From Comamonas avium (lineage in GTDB: Bacteria; Pseudomonadota; Gammaproteobacteria; Burkholderiales; Burkholderiaceae_C), in NCBI RefSeq assembly GCF_014836675.1, contig NZ_JACSQK010000003.1:182763-246762 (forward strand): a stretch of 64,000 nucleotides of DNA, written 5' to 3'. Positions within the stretch are counted from its first letter, which is position 1. Each line of letters begins with the position of its first letter. The notes under the pieces were generated by a model. That model was not told the origin of the DNA and made no database searches. It was given only the letters and a program-made list of their open reading frames with translations. Made by a program: the position numbers and the translations under genes. Shown here piece by piece: positions 1 to 9,198 of the stretch.

Positions 1-621
1 CCCCGCTTTAACAGCGGTGAGCGCGGCCCTCGCCCTGAAGGCGCAGACCGTCCACGCTTTAACAGCGACCGAGGCCCGCGTCCAGAGCGCAGCTTTGGCG
101 ACCGCCCACGCCGCGAAGAAGGCGGCTTTGGCCAGTCAGACCGCCCCCGTTTCAGCAGCGACGACCGTGGCCCACGCCGTGAAGGTGGTTTTGGCGGCGG
201 TGATCGCCCCCGCTTTAACAGCGGTGAGCGCGGCCCTCGCCCTGAAGGCGCAGACCGTCCACGCTTTAACAGCGACCGAGGCCCCCGTCCAGAGCGCAGC
301 TTTGGCGACCGCCCGCGCCGCGAAGAAGGCGGCTTTGGTCAGTCAGATCGCCCCCGTTTCAACAACGACGACCGTGGCCCACGCCGTGAAGGTGGCTTTG
401 GCGGTGGTGATCGCCCCCGTTTTAACAGCGGTGAGCGCGGCCCTCGTGCGGAAGGCGCAGACCGTCCACGCTTTAACAGCGACCGTGGCCCCCGCCCAGA
501 GCGCAACTTTGGCGACCGCCCTCGCCGTGAAGAAGGCGGCTTTGGGGGCGGTGATCGCCCGCGTGGCCCTCGTCCCGAACGCAGCTTTGGTGGTGGCGAC
601 CGTGCTCCCCGCCGTGAAGGT
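1..621 (+). repeat. 207-bp in-frame tandem repeat, about three copies
   Basis: The same sequence recurs at exactly 207 bases (69 codons): GCTTTAACAGCGGTGAGCGC starts at 5 and 212, and its G-to-T variant at 419. Copies are roughly 1-207, 208-414 and a diverging third copy to about 621. Each unit contains smaller DRPRF/RGPR submotifs. Copy number probably varies between strains, as is usual for near-identical in-frame repeats. Confidence 0.85.
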
Positions 622-954
622 GGTGCAGGCGGCGATCGTCCTCGCGTGAGCAGCGGCGACCGAGGCCCCCGTCCTGAGCGCAATTTTGGTGGTGACCGCG
701 GCCCCCGTCGCGAAGATAGCGCAGGCGGCGATCGTCCACGTTTTAACAAAGAGCGCAGCTTTGGCGGTGACCGTGCACGTTCGAATGCACCCCGCGAAGA
801 GCGTCCCGATTACGCCAACAGCGTGGGTGAAGTACGCCGTTCGTTCAGCGGTATTCGCACCTACCGTGCGCCCGCAGAACTCAAAGGCAAGCCAGCACCG
901 ATCAAGGTGATTCGCCCTGAAGAGGGTGATGAGGCTCCCAAGAAGAAGTGGTAA
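1..954 (+). CDS. RG/DR-rich tandem-repeat protein, C-terminal part (5' end outside window)
   Basis: Frame 1 is open from the first base to a TAA at 952-954 (317 residues visible, no start). It reads as repeats of DRPRFNS, RGPRPER and RREGGFGGG, then a non-repetitive tail with RSFSGIRTYRAP and a last stretch ending PKKKW. A terminator follows 60 bases later, which supports this frame and strand. Low-complexity Arg/Gly/Asp tails of this kind are typical of RNA-binding proteins such as DEAD-box helicases and rRNA pseudouridine synthases, but the catalytic part is missing, so the family cannot be fixed. A different forward frame and two reverse frames are also open here only because the DNA is repetitive and G+C rich. 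Confidence 0.75.
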   Translation, partial: PRFNSGERGPRPEGADRPRFNSDRGPRPERSFGDRPRREEGGFGQSDRPRFSSDDRGPRREGGFGGGDRPRFNSGERGPRPEGADRPRFNSDRGPRPERSFGDRPRREEGGFGQSDRPRFNNDDRGPRREGGFGGGDRPRFNSGERGPRAEGADRPRFNSDRGPRPERNFGDRPRREEGGFGGGDRPRGPRPERSFGGGDRAPRREGGAGGDRPRVSSGDRGPRPERNFGGDRGPRREDSAGGDRPRFNKERSFGGDRARSNAPREERPDYANSVGEVRRSFSGIRTYRAPAELKGKPAPIKVIRPEEGDEAPKKKW

Positions 955-1015
955 AAACATAGCGCTTAGCGCTGGTATTTAAAAGACTTCAAGGTAGAAA
1001 CACCTTGAAAACAAG

Positions 1016-1046
1016 AAAAGGAGCGCGTTAGCAGCTCCTTTTTTTT
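1016..1046 (+). terminator. Rho-independent terminator of the repeat-protein gene
   Basis: AAAAGGAGC at 1016-1024 pairs with GCTCCTTTT at 1034-1042 around a GCGTTAGCA loop, followed by a T run to 1046. A smaller stem, CAAGGT/ACCTTG, lies just upstream at about 990-1006. The A run on the 5' side could let it also serve aqpZ, which converges from the other strand. Confidence 0.8.
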
Positions 1047-1065
1047 GGAAGAGCGCTTTTTGCGG

Positions 1066-1770
1066 TCAGTCGTCGGTGCGGCCAGACAGCAAGGTTTTGT
1101 AGATCACCGCACCAATCAGAGCTCCCACAATGGGTGCCAGCCAGAACAGCCACAGCTGCTGCATGGCAATGTCGGGGCCAAACACTGCCACCCCTGTGGA
1201 GCGCGCTGGGTTAACCGATGTGTTGGTGACGGGAATGCTGATCAGGTGAATCAGCGTCAGGCACAGACCGATGGCCAGGCCTGCAAAACCGGGGGCTGCA
1301 CGCTTGGCTGTGGCACCCAGGATGACGATGAGAAACAGTGCAGTCATGACCACTTCGGTCACCAGCGCTGCAGTCATGCTGTAGCCACCGGGTGAGTGCG
1401 TGCCAAAACCGTTGGTGGCAAAACCACCCAGCTGTGCGCCCGCTTTGCCCGTGGCAATCACGTACAGGATGCCGCCGCCGATGATGGCACCCAGCACCTG
1501 TGCAATCACGTAGCCGGGCAACTCGCCCCAGGAAAACCGCCCGCCCATGGCCAGACCCACGGACACAGCAGGGTTGAAGTGCCCGCCAGAGATGGGGCCC
1601 AGCGCATAGGCACCAGTGACCACTGTCAAACCAAAAGCCAGGGAGACACCGACCAGGCCAATGCCAATTTCAGGAAAAGCCGCCGCCAGTACGGCGCTGC
1701 CGCAACCGCCCAGGGTGAGCCAGAACGTGCCAATGAATTCGGCCGACCATTTTTGAACCGACGTATGCAT
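1066..1770 (-). CDS. aqpZ: Aquaporin Z
   Basis: A 234-residue MIP-family water channel of the inner membrane. The N-terminus [20 protein letters not shown] matches AqpZ closely, and both pore motifs are present: NPA in GGHFNPAVS and in SVNPARS, with the AqpZ-like [17 protein letters not shown] segment. Six membrane helices are expected from length and hydrophobicity. I start at 1770 because AGGAGG lies four bases before this ATG; an upstream in-frame start has no such support. The gene stands alone, converging on the repeat-protein gene. Confidence 0.95.
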   Translation of the reverse strand: MHTSVQKWSAEFIGTFWLTLGGCGSAVLAAAFPEIGIGLVGVSLAFGLTVVTGAYALGPISGGHFNPAVSVGLAMGGRFSWGELPGYVIAQVLGAIIGGGILYVIATGKAGAQLGGFATNGFGTHSPGGYSMTAALVTEVVMTALFLIVILGATAKRAAPGFAGLAIGLCLTLIHLISIPVTNTSVNPARSTGVAVFGPDIAMQQLWLFWLAPIVGALIGAVIYKTLLSGRTDD

Positions 1771-2047
1771 ATCGCCTCCTGTGAAAGCGCCAGGTGAGAG
1801 CCGGCAGACCATCTGTCAGCCTTCGCTATGCTAGGCATATTGGGTCCATCGTGGTTCATGTGTAACTGCAAAGAAATATCAACCGGCGTGCCGTGCGCAA
1901 GCGACAGAGGTTGCAGCATGTGGCAGCCCCAGGCACCTCAAAGCACGGGGCGGTTTAAGCGGCGCGGGCATAGGCATTGGGTACGTTGTTGCCTTGCCTT
2001 CATCACCCATCTTGCATGGCCCGGGGGCTTGGTAGCGTTAGCCGTTC

Positions 2048-3199
2048 TCAGGATGCGGGCGCAACGCTCCAGAGCACTTCCCGAGTGATGCGGTCCACGG
2101 TGGTGCAGCCCAGATGGGTCATGGTCAGCTCCAGCTCTGCGCGCAGCAAATGCAGCATGTGGGCAACACCCAGCAGACCTGCAGTGGCCAGGGCATGTAC
2201 TTGGGGGCGGCCAATCAGAACGGCGCTGGCCCCCATGGCCAGCGCTTTGACCACGTCAGTACCGTAGCGCACCCCGCTGTCCAGCAGCAAAGGCACGTGT
2301 GGGCCAACGCTGCTGGCAATGGCAGGCAGTACGTCGAGTGGGCTGACTACGCCATCCAGTACACGCCCGCCGTGGTTGGAGACGATGAGGGCGTCAGCCC
2401 CCAGTGACACGGCCTGCTGCGCCTGTGCAGGTGACAGTACACCTTTGACAATCAAGGGCAGTGCCGTGTGGGCGCGCAGCCAGCGCAGGTCATCCCAGGA
2501 GGGCACTTGCGCCATCAAGGGGGTGCCAAACAGAATCGGCCCCTGCAGGGGGCTGGTGTGCTGTGTGGCAGGCATGCCGTGCAGGTTGGCCGCTTCCACC
2601 CCATAGGGCAGCGGAAAACCAGATCGTTTGATGCTGGCATCCACCGTCCAGACAATAGCGGTGTAGCCAGCCGCTTCGGCACGGCGCAGCAACTGCAGGC
2701 TGTGGGCGCGGTCGGGTTGCAAATACAGCTGAAACCATCGCGGCGCGGCTTGGCCCATTTCTGCCTCAGCGGCTTGACCTGTTTGGGCAATTTCTTCCAG
2801 GGTGCAGCTCGAAAGAGTGCTCACCACCATGCCAGTTTGCAGGGCCACGGCAGCGCGTATGGTGGCAATTTCACCCTCCGGATGTACCAGGCGCTGGTAG
2901 GCCACGGGTGCAAGCAAGATGGGGCTGGAGAGCGTGTGGCCCAGCAGTTCGGTGCGCGTGTGGGCACCTTGCATGTCCGCCAAAGGGCGGGGCAGCAGTC
3001 GCAGGTTATTGAACGCCGTACGGTTGTGCGCCAGCGTCAGGTTCTGGTCGGCCCCACCCTGAATGTGCCGCCACGCCTGCGCTTCGATGTGGTGGGCAGC
3101 ATGGCGTTCGTAATCAGCGGCACAGGCAATGTCTGCTGGAATCTGGCTGTGTGCAGGGCGCAGTGGCTCGCCCAGAGCGTTGAGCATTCCGGCGTTCAT
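2048..3199 (-). CDS. FMN-dependent alpha-hydroxy-acid oxidase/dehydrogenase
   Basis: A 383-residue member of the LldD / glycolate oxidase family, which oxidises L-lactate or related 2-hydroxy acids with FMN. The C-terminal active-site block SNHGGRVLDGV (usual form SNHGGRQLDG) carries the catalytic His and substrate-binding Arg, followed by the FMN phosphate region LLLDSGVRYGTDVVKALAMG and IGRP. Substrate cannot be told from sequence. The start at 3199 overlaps the stop of the upstream hydroxylase (TGATG), so translation is probably coupled. A role in siderophore or iron physiology is only suggested by position. Confidence 0.88.
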   Translation of the reverse strand: MNAGMLNALGEPLRPAHSQIPADIACAADYERHAAHHIEAQAWRHIQGGADQNLTLAHNRTAFNNLRLLPRPLADMQGAHTRTELLGHTLSSPILLAPVAYQRLVHPEGEIATIRAAVALQTGMVVSTLSSCTLEEIAQTGQAAEAEMGQAAPRWFQLYLQPDRAHSLQLLRRAEAAGYTAIVWTVDASIKRSGFPLPYGVEAANLHGMPATQHTSPLQGPILFGTPLMAQVPSWDDLRWLRAHTALPLIVKGVLSPAQAQQAVSLGADALIVSNHGGRVLDGVVSPLDVLPAIASSVGPHVPLLLDSGVRYGTDVVKALAMGASAVLIGRPQVHALATAGLLGVAHMLHLLRAELELTMTHLGCTTVDRITREVLWSVAPAS

Positions 3200-3879
3200 C
3201 AGGCCTCCGACCACATGCGCAGCAGGTTGTGATAAGTGCCCGACAGGGCCGAGAGCCTGGGGTGGTCAGGGTGGTCCATGCTCAGCTGCTGAATGGACTG
3301 GTCCAGATCAAACAGCATGCGGCGTTGTTCATCGGACTTGACCAGACTTTGCGTCCAGAAAAACGACGCGTAACGCGTGCCTTGTGTCACAGGGTTCACG
3401 CGGTGCAAGCTGGTGCCGGGGTAGACAATCGCATCGCCCGCAGCCAGCTTTACGCTTTGGTGGCCGTAGGTGTCCTCCACGATCAGCTCGCCACCTTCGT
3501 ATTCATCGGGGTCGCTGAAGAACACGGTGGTCGAGACATCTGTGCGCACTTTGATGGCAGTGCCCGGAATGACAAACAGCGCGTTATCAATGTGGTTGCC
3601 ATAGGTGCCGCCGCCTTCATAGCGGTTAAAGCGCGGGGGGAGTACACGCAGGGGCAGGGCTGCAGAAAGATACAGGGGGTTGCGCCCCAATTTGTCGAGA
3701 ATCAGATTGCCCATCTTGGCGCCCAAAGGGCTGTCAATCGGTAACTGCCAATTGCTTTTGACTTTGACGGCCAGATGGCCTGCGGTCAGGCGTCCGTCTT
3801 GCCAGTCAGCCTCTTGCAGGGCTTGGCGGCATTCGCGTACTTCTTCGGCAGTCAGCAGGGAGGGGATACGCAGCATCAT
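3199..3879 (-). CDS. PKHD-type Fe(II)/2-oxoglutarate hydroxylase, PiuC/YbiX family
   Basis: A 226-residue double-stranded beta-helix dioxygenase. The GNHIDNALF segment carries the first iron ligands (HxD), [10 protein letters not shown] the distal His, and [12 protein letters not shown] the 2-oxoglutarate Arg region. Family members are Fe(II)-dependent hydroxylases, often next to Fiu/PiuA-type TonB receptors, as here with the receptor 144 bases upstream on the same strand. Two adjacent ATG codons (3879, 3876) are possible starts; AAAGG lies about 10 bases upstream. A terminator-like stem separates it from the receptor, so it may have its own promoter. Confidence 0.9.
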   Translation of the reverse strand: MMLRIPSLLTAEEVRECRQALQEADWQDGRLTAGHLAVKVKSNWQLPIDSPLGAKMGNLILDKLGRNPLYLSAALPLRVLPPRFNRYEGGGTYGNHIDNALFVIPGTAIKVRTDVSTTVFFSDPDEYEGGELIVEDTYGHQSVKLAAGDAIVYPGTSLHRVNPVTQGTRYASFFWTQSLVKSDEQRRMLFDLDQSIQQLSMDHPDHPRLSALSGTYHNLLRMWSEA

Positions 3880-3905
3880 GGTGAAAGCAACCTTTCAAAT
3901 ATCAA

Positions 3906-3929
3906 CCAGCAGCGCGTTAGCGCTGCTGG
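3906..3929. repeat. Perfect palindromic hairpin of the AGCGCGTTAGCGCT type
   Basis: CCAGCAGCGC (3906-3915), loop GTTA, GCGCTGCTGG (3920-3929). It has no T run, and lies between the hydroxylase start and the terminator of the TonB receptor. It resembles the AGCGC-rich elements found between other genes in this window. Confidence 0.6.
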
Positions 3930-3940
3930 CAGTATCTATG

Positions 3941-3976
3941 TAAAAGCCCCGCAACAGCACGGGCTGGCGGGGCTTT
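3941..3976 (-). terminator. Terminator of the TonB receptor gene
   Basis: AAAGCCCCGC (3943-3952) pairs with GCGGGGCTTT (3967-3976). Read on the minus strand the stem ends in GGGGCTTTTA, 48 bases after the receptor stop codon. Confidence 0.7.
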
Positions 3977-4023
3977 CAGGGGGGCGTTATGTCTAAGTCA
4001 AACTCAGGTGTTGCCGGGAGTCC

Positions 4024-6321
4024 TCAGTACGTGAACTTGAGGGTTGCAACTGCCGAGCGGCCGGAGCCCAGCGTGGCGTAGTGGGCTGAGTAGGTGGAGG
4101 CGTAGTAGACCTTGTCGGTCAGGTTGTACACATTCACTTGTAGGCTGACATTCGGGTTGAAGATATAGCTCAGCATGGCGTCATAGCGTACGTAGCCAGC
4201 AGTCCCTTTCTTGATCAATGAGCCATTTTCAGTATATGAATAAGCCGCAACGACATCACTTTGGCCGGTTGCACCAAAACCAATATTCAGTTTAGGTGTG
4301 AACTTGTAGCTGCTCCACAAGCTGACGCTGTGCTTGGGGGTGTTGGGGAAAGCCAGGCCTGTGCCTGCGCTCGGCCTTCCGGGGTTGAACTTGTCGCTCA
4401 GTGCAACATTTCCAATCTTTTTCTGCTCGCTATCCATGTAGGTATAGCCGCCAAATACGTCCCATTGTTTGGTGATGCGCCCCGAAAATCCTAACTCTAG
4501 GCCATTGACCACTTTGTCACCTGCCATCGCAGCTAATGAAGTATTGGGGTCGCGCACACGTGCATTGGTGGTTTCGTTGCGAAACAGCGCTGCTGTCAGA
4601 GACAGTTGCTGGTCAAGCACATCCCATTTAGTACCCAACTCAAGGGAGCGTGTCTTTTCAGGAGACAGGTCGCTTGCGTTGAGTGTGGGCGCGCGGCCAC
4701 CAGGCGTAATACCTTGGTTTTCGAGGCCTTGTCCGTTTGCTCCTCCGCCTGGGGTGGATGAGGTGCCGATACTGGCGTAGATGCTGGCATTGGGTTGAAG
4801 CTTATAGACGACGCCTAACTGGTAGTTGAATAGTGTGTCGTTGCGGCTGAAGCTAGCGGTGCTATCCCATTGTTTGGTGCGGTAGTCATCCATTCGAATG
4901 CCACCGTTGATCAGCCACTGAGGGCTCAACGTGAGTGTGTCAAAGGCATACAGTGAGACGGTTTCTGTCTTGTAGTGCGTGAAAGCATTGTTGCGCACCA
5001 TGCGTCCAGTCCAAGGGTCATTGCCGTTGGGGCTGGGGAGTGTCGTACACATGTACGGGGATCCACCCGCTTTGCACTGGTTGCTGTTAGCAATGTCGGT
5101 GCCGTTCGCATCTACCATTTTGTAGCTGTCAACATCAGACTTTTCACGAGACAGCTCTAGGCCAATTGCAAATTGGTGTTTGACGCTCCCTGTGTTTGCT
5201 TGACCGGTAAGTTCCGTGATGTTCTGCAGCGTTTCAGTTTCACTGTAGCGAGAGTTAAAGCGGCGCCACACTTGGCCTTTCTCCACATTGCCCTGGCTGT
5301 CATCAGGCTGCGTCCAGACATAGTCCTGCTTGGATTTGCTAAAGCGCGTAGCGTTACGAATCTTGTTCGTGTCTGTGAATTTATGCTCCGCAGCGACAGT
5401 GAAAACATCACTTTTCTCTTTGCGGAAATCACGTGCTTTCAATCCGTACCAGTTTTCACGATTGCCACCAAATGTGGGGCGGATGGTTGTGTTCTGGGTT
5501 AAACCTGCCGGTTTTCCAATTGCAAAAGGCACTCCGCTGTCTGGCATATCGTCAGACTGCATGTGTTCATAAGAAAGGGTGATCTGCGTCGGCGTATTCA
5601 TGCCGAATGTCACGGTAGGTGCAATACCCCAGCGCTGGTTCTCAGGTCCATTGCGGCCGGGAACATCGGCATCGTGAGCCATTGCATTCAGGCGGAAACC
5701 AATGGTGTCGCTGAGCTTGCGGTTCAGATCGAGTGTCGTGCGCTTGTATTTGTCAGTGCCAAGGCCTACATCGCCAGAGACAAAGTTGTCATTTTTTGCT
5801 TTTTTGGTGAAGAGGTTGATCGAGCCGCCTGCTCCACCACGACCTGCATAGGCAGAGTCAGAGCCCTTGACGACTTCCACCGATTCCAGGTTGTAAACCT
5901 CGCGCGAACCGGCTGCAATATCTCGCATGCCATCGACAAAAATGCTCCCTTGTGCGTCGCTGCCACGCATGAAAGGACGATCACCCGATGGATTGCCCCC
6001 CTCGCCAGAACCAAAAGTGACGCCAGGACTTGCACGCAGAGCATCGGCCAGGCTGGTCGCGCCAGTTTGCTTCATGACCTCTTCATTGATTACCGTGACT
6101 GTCTTGGGGGTATCAATCAACGGTGCAGTGAACTTGGCCGAAGGCGCGATATCTGTCTTCAATGGCGAGGTCGCACTTTCCTGTACGGTCACCGTCGGCA
6201 GCGTAGCGGTAGCTTGGGCGAAAGCGGACGCACCCACGAAGCACAGACCAGTGGCCAAGGCCAATTGGGTGAGTTCGCAGTGCAGTCCCGCCTTGTTAGA
6301 TGTTTTTGTGGCGTGAGGCAT
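4024..6321 (-). CDS. TonB-dependent siderophore receptor, Fiu/catecholate type
   Basis: A 765-residue outer-membrane beta-barrel importing ferric siderophores with TonB-ExbBD energy. Residues 1-36 form a signal peptide ending in ASAFAQ. The plug domain follows (KTVTVINEEVMKQTG, then RPFMRGSD, SIFVDGMRD and VEVVKGSDSAYAGRGGAGG), then a long barrel ending in LKFTY with the terminal aromatic typical of Bam substrates. The Fiu-like plug and the PiuC-type gene downstream point to catecholate or monomeric DHB-type substrates; that is inference. A Fur-like box lies about 60 bases upstream. Confidence 0.92.
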   Translation of the reverse strand: MPHATKTSNKAGLHCELTQLALATGLCFVGASAFAQATATLPTVTVQESATSPLKTDIAPSAKFTAPLIDTPKTVTVINEEVMKQTGATSLADALRASPGVTFGSGEGGNPSGDRPFMRGSDAQGSIFVDGMRDIAAGSREVYNLESVEVVKGSDSAYAGRGGAGGSINLFTKKAKNDNFVSGDVGLGTDKYKRTTLDLNRKLSDTIGFRLNAMAHDADVPGRNGPENQRWGIAPTVTFGMNTPTQITLSYEHMQSDDMPDSGVPFAIGKPAGLTQNTTIRPTFGGNRENWYGLKARDFRKEKSDVFTVAAEHKFTDTNKIRNATRFSKSKQDYVWTQPDDSQGNVEKGQVWRRFNSRYSETETLQNITELTGQANTGSVKHQFAIGLELSREKSDVDSYKMVDANGTDIANSNQCKAGGSPYMCTTLPSPNGNDPWTGRMVRNNAFTHYKTETVSLYAFDTLTLSPQWLINGGIRMDDYRTKQWDSTASFSRNDTLFNYQLGVVYKLQPNASIYASIGTSSTPGGGANGQGLENQGITPGGRAPTLNASDLSPEKTRSLELGTKWDVLDQQLSLTAALFRNETTNARVRDPNTSLAAMAGDKVVNGLELGFSGRITKQWDVFGGYTYMDSEQKKIGNVALSDKFNPGRPSAGTGLAFPNTPKHSVSLWSSYKFTPKLNIGFGATGQSDVVAAYSYTENGSLIKKGTAGYVRYDAMLSYIFNPNVSLQVNVYNLTDKVYYASTYSAHYATLGSGRSAVATLKFTY

Positions 6322-6377
6322 AGGAAATTAGCAGTGATAAAGCCTGTGCGAAGACACAGGGTGGCGAATTTTAATCT

Positions 6378-6398
6378 TGACTGAGAACAATTCTTTTT
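6378..6398 (-). promoter_or_regulatory. Putative Fur box upstream of the TonB receptor
   Basis: TGAGAACAATTCTTT at 6382-6396 fits the 7-1-7 inverted hexamer form of Fur sites (TGAnAATnATTnTCA-like), in the 235-base divergent region between the receptor and htpG. Iron-dependent repression of the receptor is expected for the family. The match is imperfect on its right half. Confidence 0.55.
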
Positions 6399-6461
6399 TG
6401 CTTTTGTATTGGTGTGACTGGGCGTTGCCTTTGGGCAACAGCGCGAGCGGGGGCGATACAT

Positions 6462-6489
6462 CTTGAAATCGGCACTGTTGACCAGATAT
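6462..6489 (+). promoter_or_regulatory. Sigma-32-like heat-shock promoter of htpG
   Basis: CTTGAAA at 6462-6468, a 13-base spacer, then CCAGATAT at 6482-6489. The sigma-32 consensus is CTTGAAA-N13/14-CCCCATNT: the -35 element is exact and the -10 keeps CC, AT and the final T. It lies 68 bases before the htpG start, giving a leader of about 60 bases. Confidence 0.65.
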
Positions 6490-6556
6490 GGGCCAAGGCG
6501 CCGGGAAACTGGCTTTGCACCATTGGTTTCAACTTACGACTGCACAAGACAAATAC

Positions 6557-8503
6557 ATGAGCAAGCAAACCCATTCCTTTCAAGCTGAAGTTGCGCAACT
6601 GCTGCATTTGGTGACCCATTCGCTGTACTCGAACCCTGAAATTTTCTTGCGCGAGTTGGTCTCTAACGCTTCAGATGCCTGCGACAAGCTGCGTTTTGAA
6701 GCGCTGAACGACAGCAGCCTGTACGGCGATCAGCCCAATCTGGAGGTGCGCGTCTCGTTTGACGCGGATGCCAAGACGATCACCATCGCCGATACCGGCA
6801 TTGGCATGAGCCAGCAAGAGGCGATCGACAACTTGGGCACCATTGCCAAGAGCGGTACCAAGGCTTTCATGGACAAACTGTCTGGTGACCAAAAGAGCGA
6901 TGCCCAGTTGATTGGCCAGTTTGGTGTGGGCTTTTACTCTGGCTACATCGTTGCAGACAAAATCACCGTGGAAACGCGCCGTGCAGGCGCGCCTGCATCG
7001 GAAGGTGTGCGCTGGGTGAGCGGTGGCACGGGCGAGTTTGAGGTCGAGCAGATTGAGCGCGCTGAGCGCGGAACCAGCATTACGCTGCACTTGCGCGAAG
7101 AGGCTCAAGAGTTTCTGAATGCCTGGAAACTCAAGCAAGTCATCAGCAAGTACTCGGACCACATCAGCCTGCCCATCTTGATGGAAAAGCAAGAGTGGAA
7201 AGAGGGCGAAAACGACCAGCCCGGTGCGATGGTGAAAACAGGCGAATGGGAGACCATCAACAAAGCCAGTGCACTGTGGACACGCCCCAAAAAAGATATC
7301 ACTGAAGAGCAGTACAAAGAGTTCTACAAGGCCATCAGCCATGATTTTGAAGACCCGCTGAGCTGGAGCCATAACCGCGTTGAAGGCAATACCGAGTACA
7401 CGCAGTTGCTGTTTATTCCGGCCAAGGCTCCGTTTGATCTCTACAGCCGTGACAAGAAGGCGGGCGTCAAGCTGTATGTAAAGCGTGTCTTCATCATGGA
7501 CGATGCGGAAGCGCTACTGCCCGGTTACTTGCGCTTTGTGAAGGGCGTGATCGACTCGGCAGACCTGCCCTTGAACGTGAGCCGTGAGCTGCTGCAGGAA
7601 AGCCGCGATGTGAAGCTGATCCGTGATGGCTCGGTCAAGCGCGTGCTGGGCATGCTGGAAGATCTGGCCCGGCACGACAAGCACGATGCCGGGGCCGATG
7701 CAGCAGACGTCACTGATGTGGTCAGTGAAGAGGACAAGGCCAAGGAAGGCAAGTTCAGCCAGTTTTACACCGAGTTTGGCGCCGTGCTCAAAGAAGGCCT
7801 GGGTGAAGACGTGGCCAACAAGGAGCGCATTGCCAAGTTGCTGCGTTTTGCATCGACCACCTCCGATGCCGTGAACGTGTCACTGGCGGAATACAAGGCG
7901 CGCATGAAAGAGGGCCAGGAGGCCATCTACTACATCACGGCAGAGACTTTGGCGGCAGCCAAGAACAGCCCGCAGCTGGAAGTGTTCAAGAAAAAGGGCA
8001 TTGAAGTGCTCTTGATGACCGACCGTGTGGACGAGTGGGCCTTGAACTATCTGACACACTTTGATGACACCCCGCTGCAATCTGTGGCCAAGGGCGCCGT
8101 TGATTTGGGAAAACTGCAGGATGAAGAGGAGAAAAAGGCCGCAGAAGAAGCCGCTGAGGCTTTTAAACCCGTGCTGGCCAAGCTCAAGGACGCACTCAAG
8201 GACAAGGCCCAGGACGTCCGCGTGACAACGCGCTTGGTGGACTCCCCCGCCTGTCTGGTCGTCACTGAAGATGGCATGAGCGCTCAGCTGGCACGCCTGC
8301 TCAAGCAAGCAGGCCAGCCTGCGCCAGAGTCCAAGCCGGTGCTGGAGGTGAACCCTTCGCATGCGCTGGTAAAAAAGCTGGATGGCAGCGTGCATTTCCA
8401 CGACTTGGCGCATATTTTGTTTGACCAGGCATTGCTGGCTGAAGGTGGCCTGCCTGAAGATGCTGCGGCCTATGTCAAGCGTGTCAATGCATTGCTGGTG
8501 TAA
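6557..8503 (+). CDS. htpG: Molecular chaperone HtpG (Hsp90)
   Basis: A 648-residue cytoplasmic Hsp90. The N-terminal GHKL ATPase shows [26 protein letters not shown] and [16 protein letters not shown]; middle and dimerisation domains follow ([30 protein letters not shown]). Length is close to the usual 620-640. I start at ATG 6557 ([11 protein letters not shown]), where homology begins; an upstream ATG at 6488 would add 23 unrelated residues and lies across the likely transcription start. A heat-shock promoter precedes it and a strong terminator follows. Confidence 0.97.
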   Translation: MSKQTHSFQAEVAQLLHLVTHSLYSNPEIFLRELVSNASDACDKLRFEALNDSSLYGDQPNLEVRVSFDADAKTITIADTGIGMSQQEAIDNLGTIAKSGTKAFMDKLSGDQKSDAQLIGQFGVGFYSGYIVADKITVETRRAGAPASEGVRWVSGGTGEFEVEQIERAERGTSITLHLREEAQEFLNAWKLKQVISKYSDHISLPILMEKQEWKEGENDQPGAMVKTGEWETINKASALWTRPKKDITEEQYKEFYKAISHDFEDPLSWSHNRVEGNTEYTQLLFIPAKAPFDLYSRDKKAGVKLYVKRVFIMDDAEALLPGYLRFVKGVIDSADLPLNVSRELLQESRDVKLIRDGSVKRVLGMLEDLARHDKHDAGADAADVTDVVSEEDKAKEGKFSQFYTEFGAVLKEGLGEDVANKERIAKLLRFASTTSDAVNVSLAEYKARMKEGQEAIYYITAETLAAAKNSPQLEVFKKKGIEVLLMTDRVDEWALNYLTHFDDTPLQSVAKGAVDLGKLQDEEEKKAAEEAAEAFKPVLAKLKDALKDKAQDVRVTTRLVDSPACLVVTEDGMSAQLARLLKQAGQPAPESKPVLEVNPSHALVKKLDGSVHFHDLAHILFDQALLAEGGLPEDAAAYVKRVNALLV

Positions 8504-8522
8504 CGCGGATAAGTGATGAAAT

Positions 8523-8557
8523 AAAAGGCCCGATGACTTTTGTCATCGGGCCTTTTT
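8523..8557 (+). terminator. Terminator of htpG
   Basis: AAAAGGCCCGATGAC (8523-8537) and GTCATCGGGCCTTTTT (8542-8557) form a perfect 15-bp stem with a TTTT loop, 20 bases after the stop codon. Confidence 0.92.
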
Positions 8558-8769
8558 ATGTTTTTAGTCTTTAGCCGTTACATACAAAGCGTAGTGCGCC
8601 ATGCAGTGATAGTTGCTCGGCTGTGGCCGTGTGTGCGAAGTCTGCTGCTGCCTGTGCACTACGTCCAGGCATGTCAAGGCAAGCCCTGGCAATCACGTAT
8701 CAATGGTGGCGGGAGTGGCTCTAAGCTTAGCCATTTGTGGGGTTGCCCTCAGCTGCAGACAATAGAGCG

Positions 8770-9198
8770 ATGAAACAGCTATTTCTGCCCTTGATGTTCG
8801 TCTCTGTGCTGGCGGGTTGCTCAACCTCCGCAGGTGTGGGCATCGGCGTGCCAGTTGGACCTTTTAGTGTGGGTGTCGGGCTAGGCTCTGGCGGAGTCTC
8901 TGCTGGCGTCGGTACAGGGGTGGGGCCTGTAGGGGTTGGAGTTGGCGTCAACCAGCGTGGGCAAGTGACGGGCAACGCGGGCGTCGGTGCCTCGGTACCC
9001 GTAGGTGGAGCCAGAGTGGGGGCAGGAGTTGGTACTTCTACCGTACTGCATGATCCCCAGAGCCGGTCTCAACAGCCGTCTGACAAAGCCTCTGTAGCAC
9101 CCGTTTCTCCATCACCGGTGCCAGCCTCTGGTGCTGTGCAGTGGCGTGATGCCCATGGCAACGTTGTGCCCGAATGCCGTGTGCGTGGTACTTGCTAG
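8770..9198 (+). CDS. Gly/Val-rich lipoprotein, function unknown
   Basis: A 142-residue protein. Residues 1-18 are a lipoprotein signal with lipobox LAGC, so the mature protein should be anchored to a membrane facing the periplasm. Residues 20-100 are almost entirely Gly-Val-Ser-Ala in short VGVG/GVGTG alternations without aromatics; a Pro/Ser-rich linker and a short C-terminal piece ending PECRVRGTC with two cysteines follow. The ATG at 8770 is preferred because the signal peptide begins there. The stop overlaps the stop of the convergent response regulator gene in a shared CTAG. I recognise no specific family. Confidence 0.75.
   Translation: MKQLFLPLMFVSVLAGCSTSAGVGIGVPVGPFSVGVGLGSGGVSAGVGTGVGPVGVGVGVNQRGQVTGNAGVGASVPVGGARVGAGVGTSTVLHDPQSRSQQPSDKASVAPVSPSPVPASGAVQWRDAHGNVVPECRVRGTC

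Noticed and set aside
17-649. Open Ala/Val-rich frame (210 codons) on the + strand in the repeat DNA
   Set aside because: It is a shadow of the frame-1 RG/DR-rich protein, which continues through and beyond it to a stop followed by a terminator; the product has no ribosome site or plausible fold.
339-960. Two long minus-strand frames in the same repeat
   Set aside because: They mirror the repeat in antisense, run against the terminator orientation and have no start signal.
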